Below, piece after piece: positions 62,828 through 64,000 of a stretch of 64,000 nt of DNA. The notes beneath the pieces were generated by a model, which did not search any database, was not told the origin of the DNA, and saw only the letters and a list, made by a program, of their open reading frames with translations. The translations under genes and the position numbers were made by a program. The stretch comes from Paramecium sonneborni (lineage: Eukaryota > Ciliophora > Oligohymenophorea > Peniculida > Parameciidae). How positions within the stretch are numbered: the first letter of the stretch is position 1; every line of letters begins with the position of its first letter. The stretch lies in NCBI GenBank assembly GCA_905182985.1, contig CAJJDN010000142.1:236918-300917 (forward strand). The letters run 5' to 3'.

Positions 62828-62917
62828 TATTCTATTCGTTTATGGAATTTTTAAACAGGTACAAAAGTAAAAAGATCATTTATATAATAGTTCTTAATCA
62901 AAATGTTTCTCGCATGA

Positions 62918-63352
62918 ATGTATTACCCTATCTTCTTGTTTTTATGATTAATATACATATGTTATAGGGAAGTTTATACAGAAAAACAAAATGAACCTTC
63001 AGATAAAAGTTAATTTGATATTCAGGAAAAATTTTTCACACAACTTCAAAGCAATACTTATTTTGATCCAGGTTGAAATTATTATAACTTTTTAGATAAC
63101 TCAATTGTTACAATTTCACTCCTCTCCTTGTATCCAAATTTATAAGCATAAGGAGCTAAAATCTTAGAAGGCGAATTTGTTACCCATTAAGATGTTAATT
63201 TACAATCATTATTAATATCAAAAGGAAGTTATAATTAGGAAAACTAATTATTTACCCAAATAAAATGCAATTTTAAATTGAATATTTATATATATAAAAA
63301 ATATCAAAAATTTAAACGTTCTTCTTATTTTATACTAATTAATATTATATGA
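62918..63352 (+). CDS. Hypothetical protein, 126 residues
   Basis: ATG 62918 to TGA 63350-63352 with introns of 30 nt (62938-62967) and 24 nt (near 63.07 kb); exact frame. Starts MYYPIFLEVYTEKQNEPSDK. The central part is NSIVTISLLSLYPNLQAQ and the end is basic. It may instead be the 3' part of a gene that begins in the preceding gap. No family recognised. Confidence 0.45.
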
Positions 63353-64000
63353 TATTGTTAATTTTTAATATAAATTTTTATCAACAAGTGTCAATTTTTG
63401 TTGATTATTATATTTATCTTGTAAAAAGAAAGAGAATTAAAGCTATTCTTAAATTAAAATAGATTTTAAGGATTTGTTCATTCAAAAAACCAGTAAAAGA
63501 GCAAAGATTTAAATGAATTTAATTAAAGATTACGCTTATGTACCCAAAAAAAAAAGGTTTATATAAGAAAATTTTTTTCAACTGAACGAAAGCAATATAA
63601 AAGGACATTATTATTCACACCAAACACAATTTAAATAACAATATTTAATTAAAATTTATGATTCTTTTTTTTTCAATTATTGTATTTCCTTTATAATTAT
63701 AATGTTTATTACCCTATAAATTAAATCCTAAACACCTACCTCAAATACTCTTACATTGTTTATGTGATTTAGTCAAGCAACTCTATCTGATTTAGTTGGT
63801 ACTTCCTGCAAGTCTAATAAAACTATTTAATTATTTGTATGCTTATAACAATTATATGGGAACTTTTTTCTTGAAGGAAGCTGTAATTATTAAAAATTTA
63901 GAGGAATTGTTCTCAATTATATCAAGGAATAAATCTTAAAACTTAGTATTTTTTTAACTTTATTAATAAATTAATATTTAGAATTTATTATAATACTATT
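63353..64000. other. AT-rich end of window
   Basis: No gene, telomeric repeat or RNA recognised. Confidence 0.45.

Noticed and set aside
1..64000. Bacterial, viral or organellar origin
   Set aside because: Spliceosomal mini-introns, a cyclin, Mtr4, PIAS and the TGA-only stop usage all indicate a ciliate nuclear genome. No phage, IS or organelle genes were seen.

Overview
The window looks like nuclear (macronuclear-type) DNA of a ciliate, most likely Paramecium or a close relative. TAA and TAG occur at glutamine positions inside conserved domains, and TGA is the only codon that ends the reading frames (ciliate nuclear code). Introns are tiny, mostly 20-31 nt, GT...TAG and sometimes AAG. When they are removed, the lengths of most genes come out as exact multiples of three. 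The DNA is very AT-rich. Standard-code translation hides almost every gene, so all calls here were made by reading with TAA/TAG=Q and splicing by eye.

Layout. 1-840 is the tail of a gene from a local SP-RING zinc-finger family. 2.0-4.7 kb holds a tRNA-Val in two copies made by an unmerged assembly overlap. 4.6-14.4 kb is a compact cluster: Mtr4-type RNA helicase, Erv1/ALR sulfhydryl oxidase, two related coiled-coil proteins, a UBE2W-like E2 on the opposite strand, and an unknown protein. 15.7-18.7 kb has a WD40 protein and a small unknown gene around a gap whose flanks are again the same sequence twice. 19.1-22.3 kb is a complete Siz/PIAS SUMO E3 ligase with large polyglutamine tracts. 22.7-27.2 kb (minus strand) has an interrupted unknown gene, a small gene and a cyclic-nucleotide-domain potassium channel. 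27.9-32.3 kb is a giant protein with an 11-residue Pro/Lys repeat.

33-42 kb is sparse and carries copies of an SP-RING family with three zinc modules per protein: one intact, one cut by a gap, one decayed. 42.5-49 kb has an unknown gene, a guanylate-binding-protein-like GTPase, a third tRNA-Val inside an inverted repeat, a protein-kinase remnant and a cyclin. 49.3-54.3 kb has a three-repeat Myb factor with a polyQ tract, an STK32-like kinase with a myristoylation-type start and a zinc-motif protein. 55.1-58.3 kb is an Atg11/FIP200-like autophagy scaffold, 59.1-59.8 kb a decayed AIG1-like GTPase, 60.4-61.8 kb a secreted H-type-lectin-like protein, and 62.9-63.4 kb a small unknown gene after a third gap.

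There is no operon logic, but ubiquitin/SUMO functions recur: a PIAS ligase, a UBE2W-like E2 and a locally duplicated SP-RING family. The SP-RING family is the best candidate for something undescribed. Functional names come from motif recognition by eye, without database searches.
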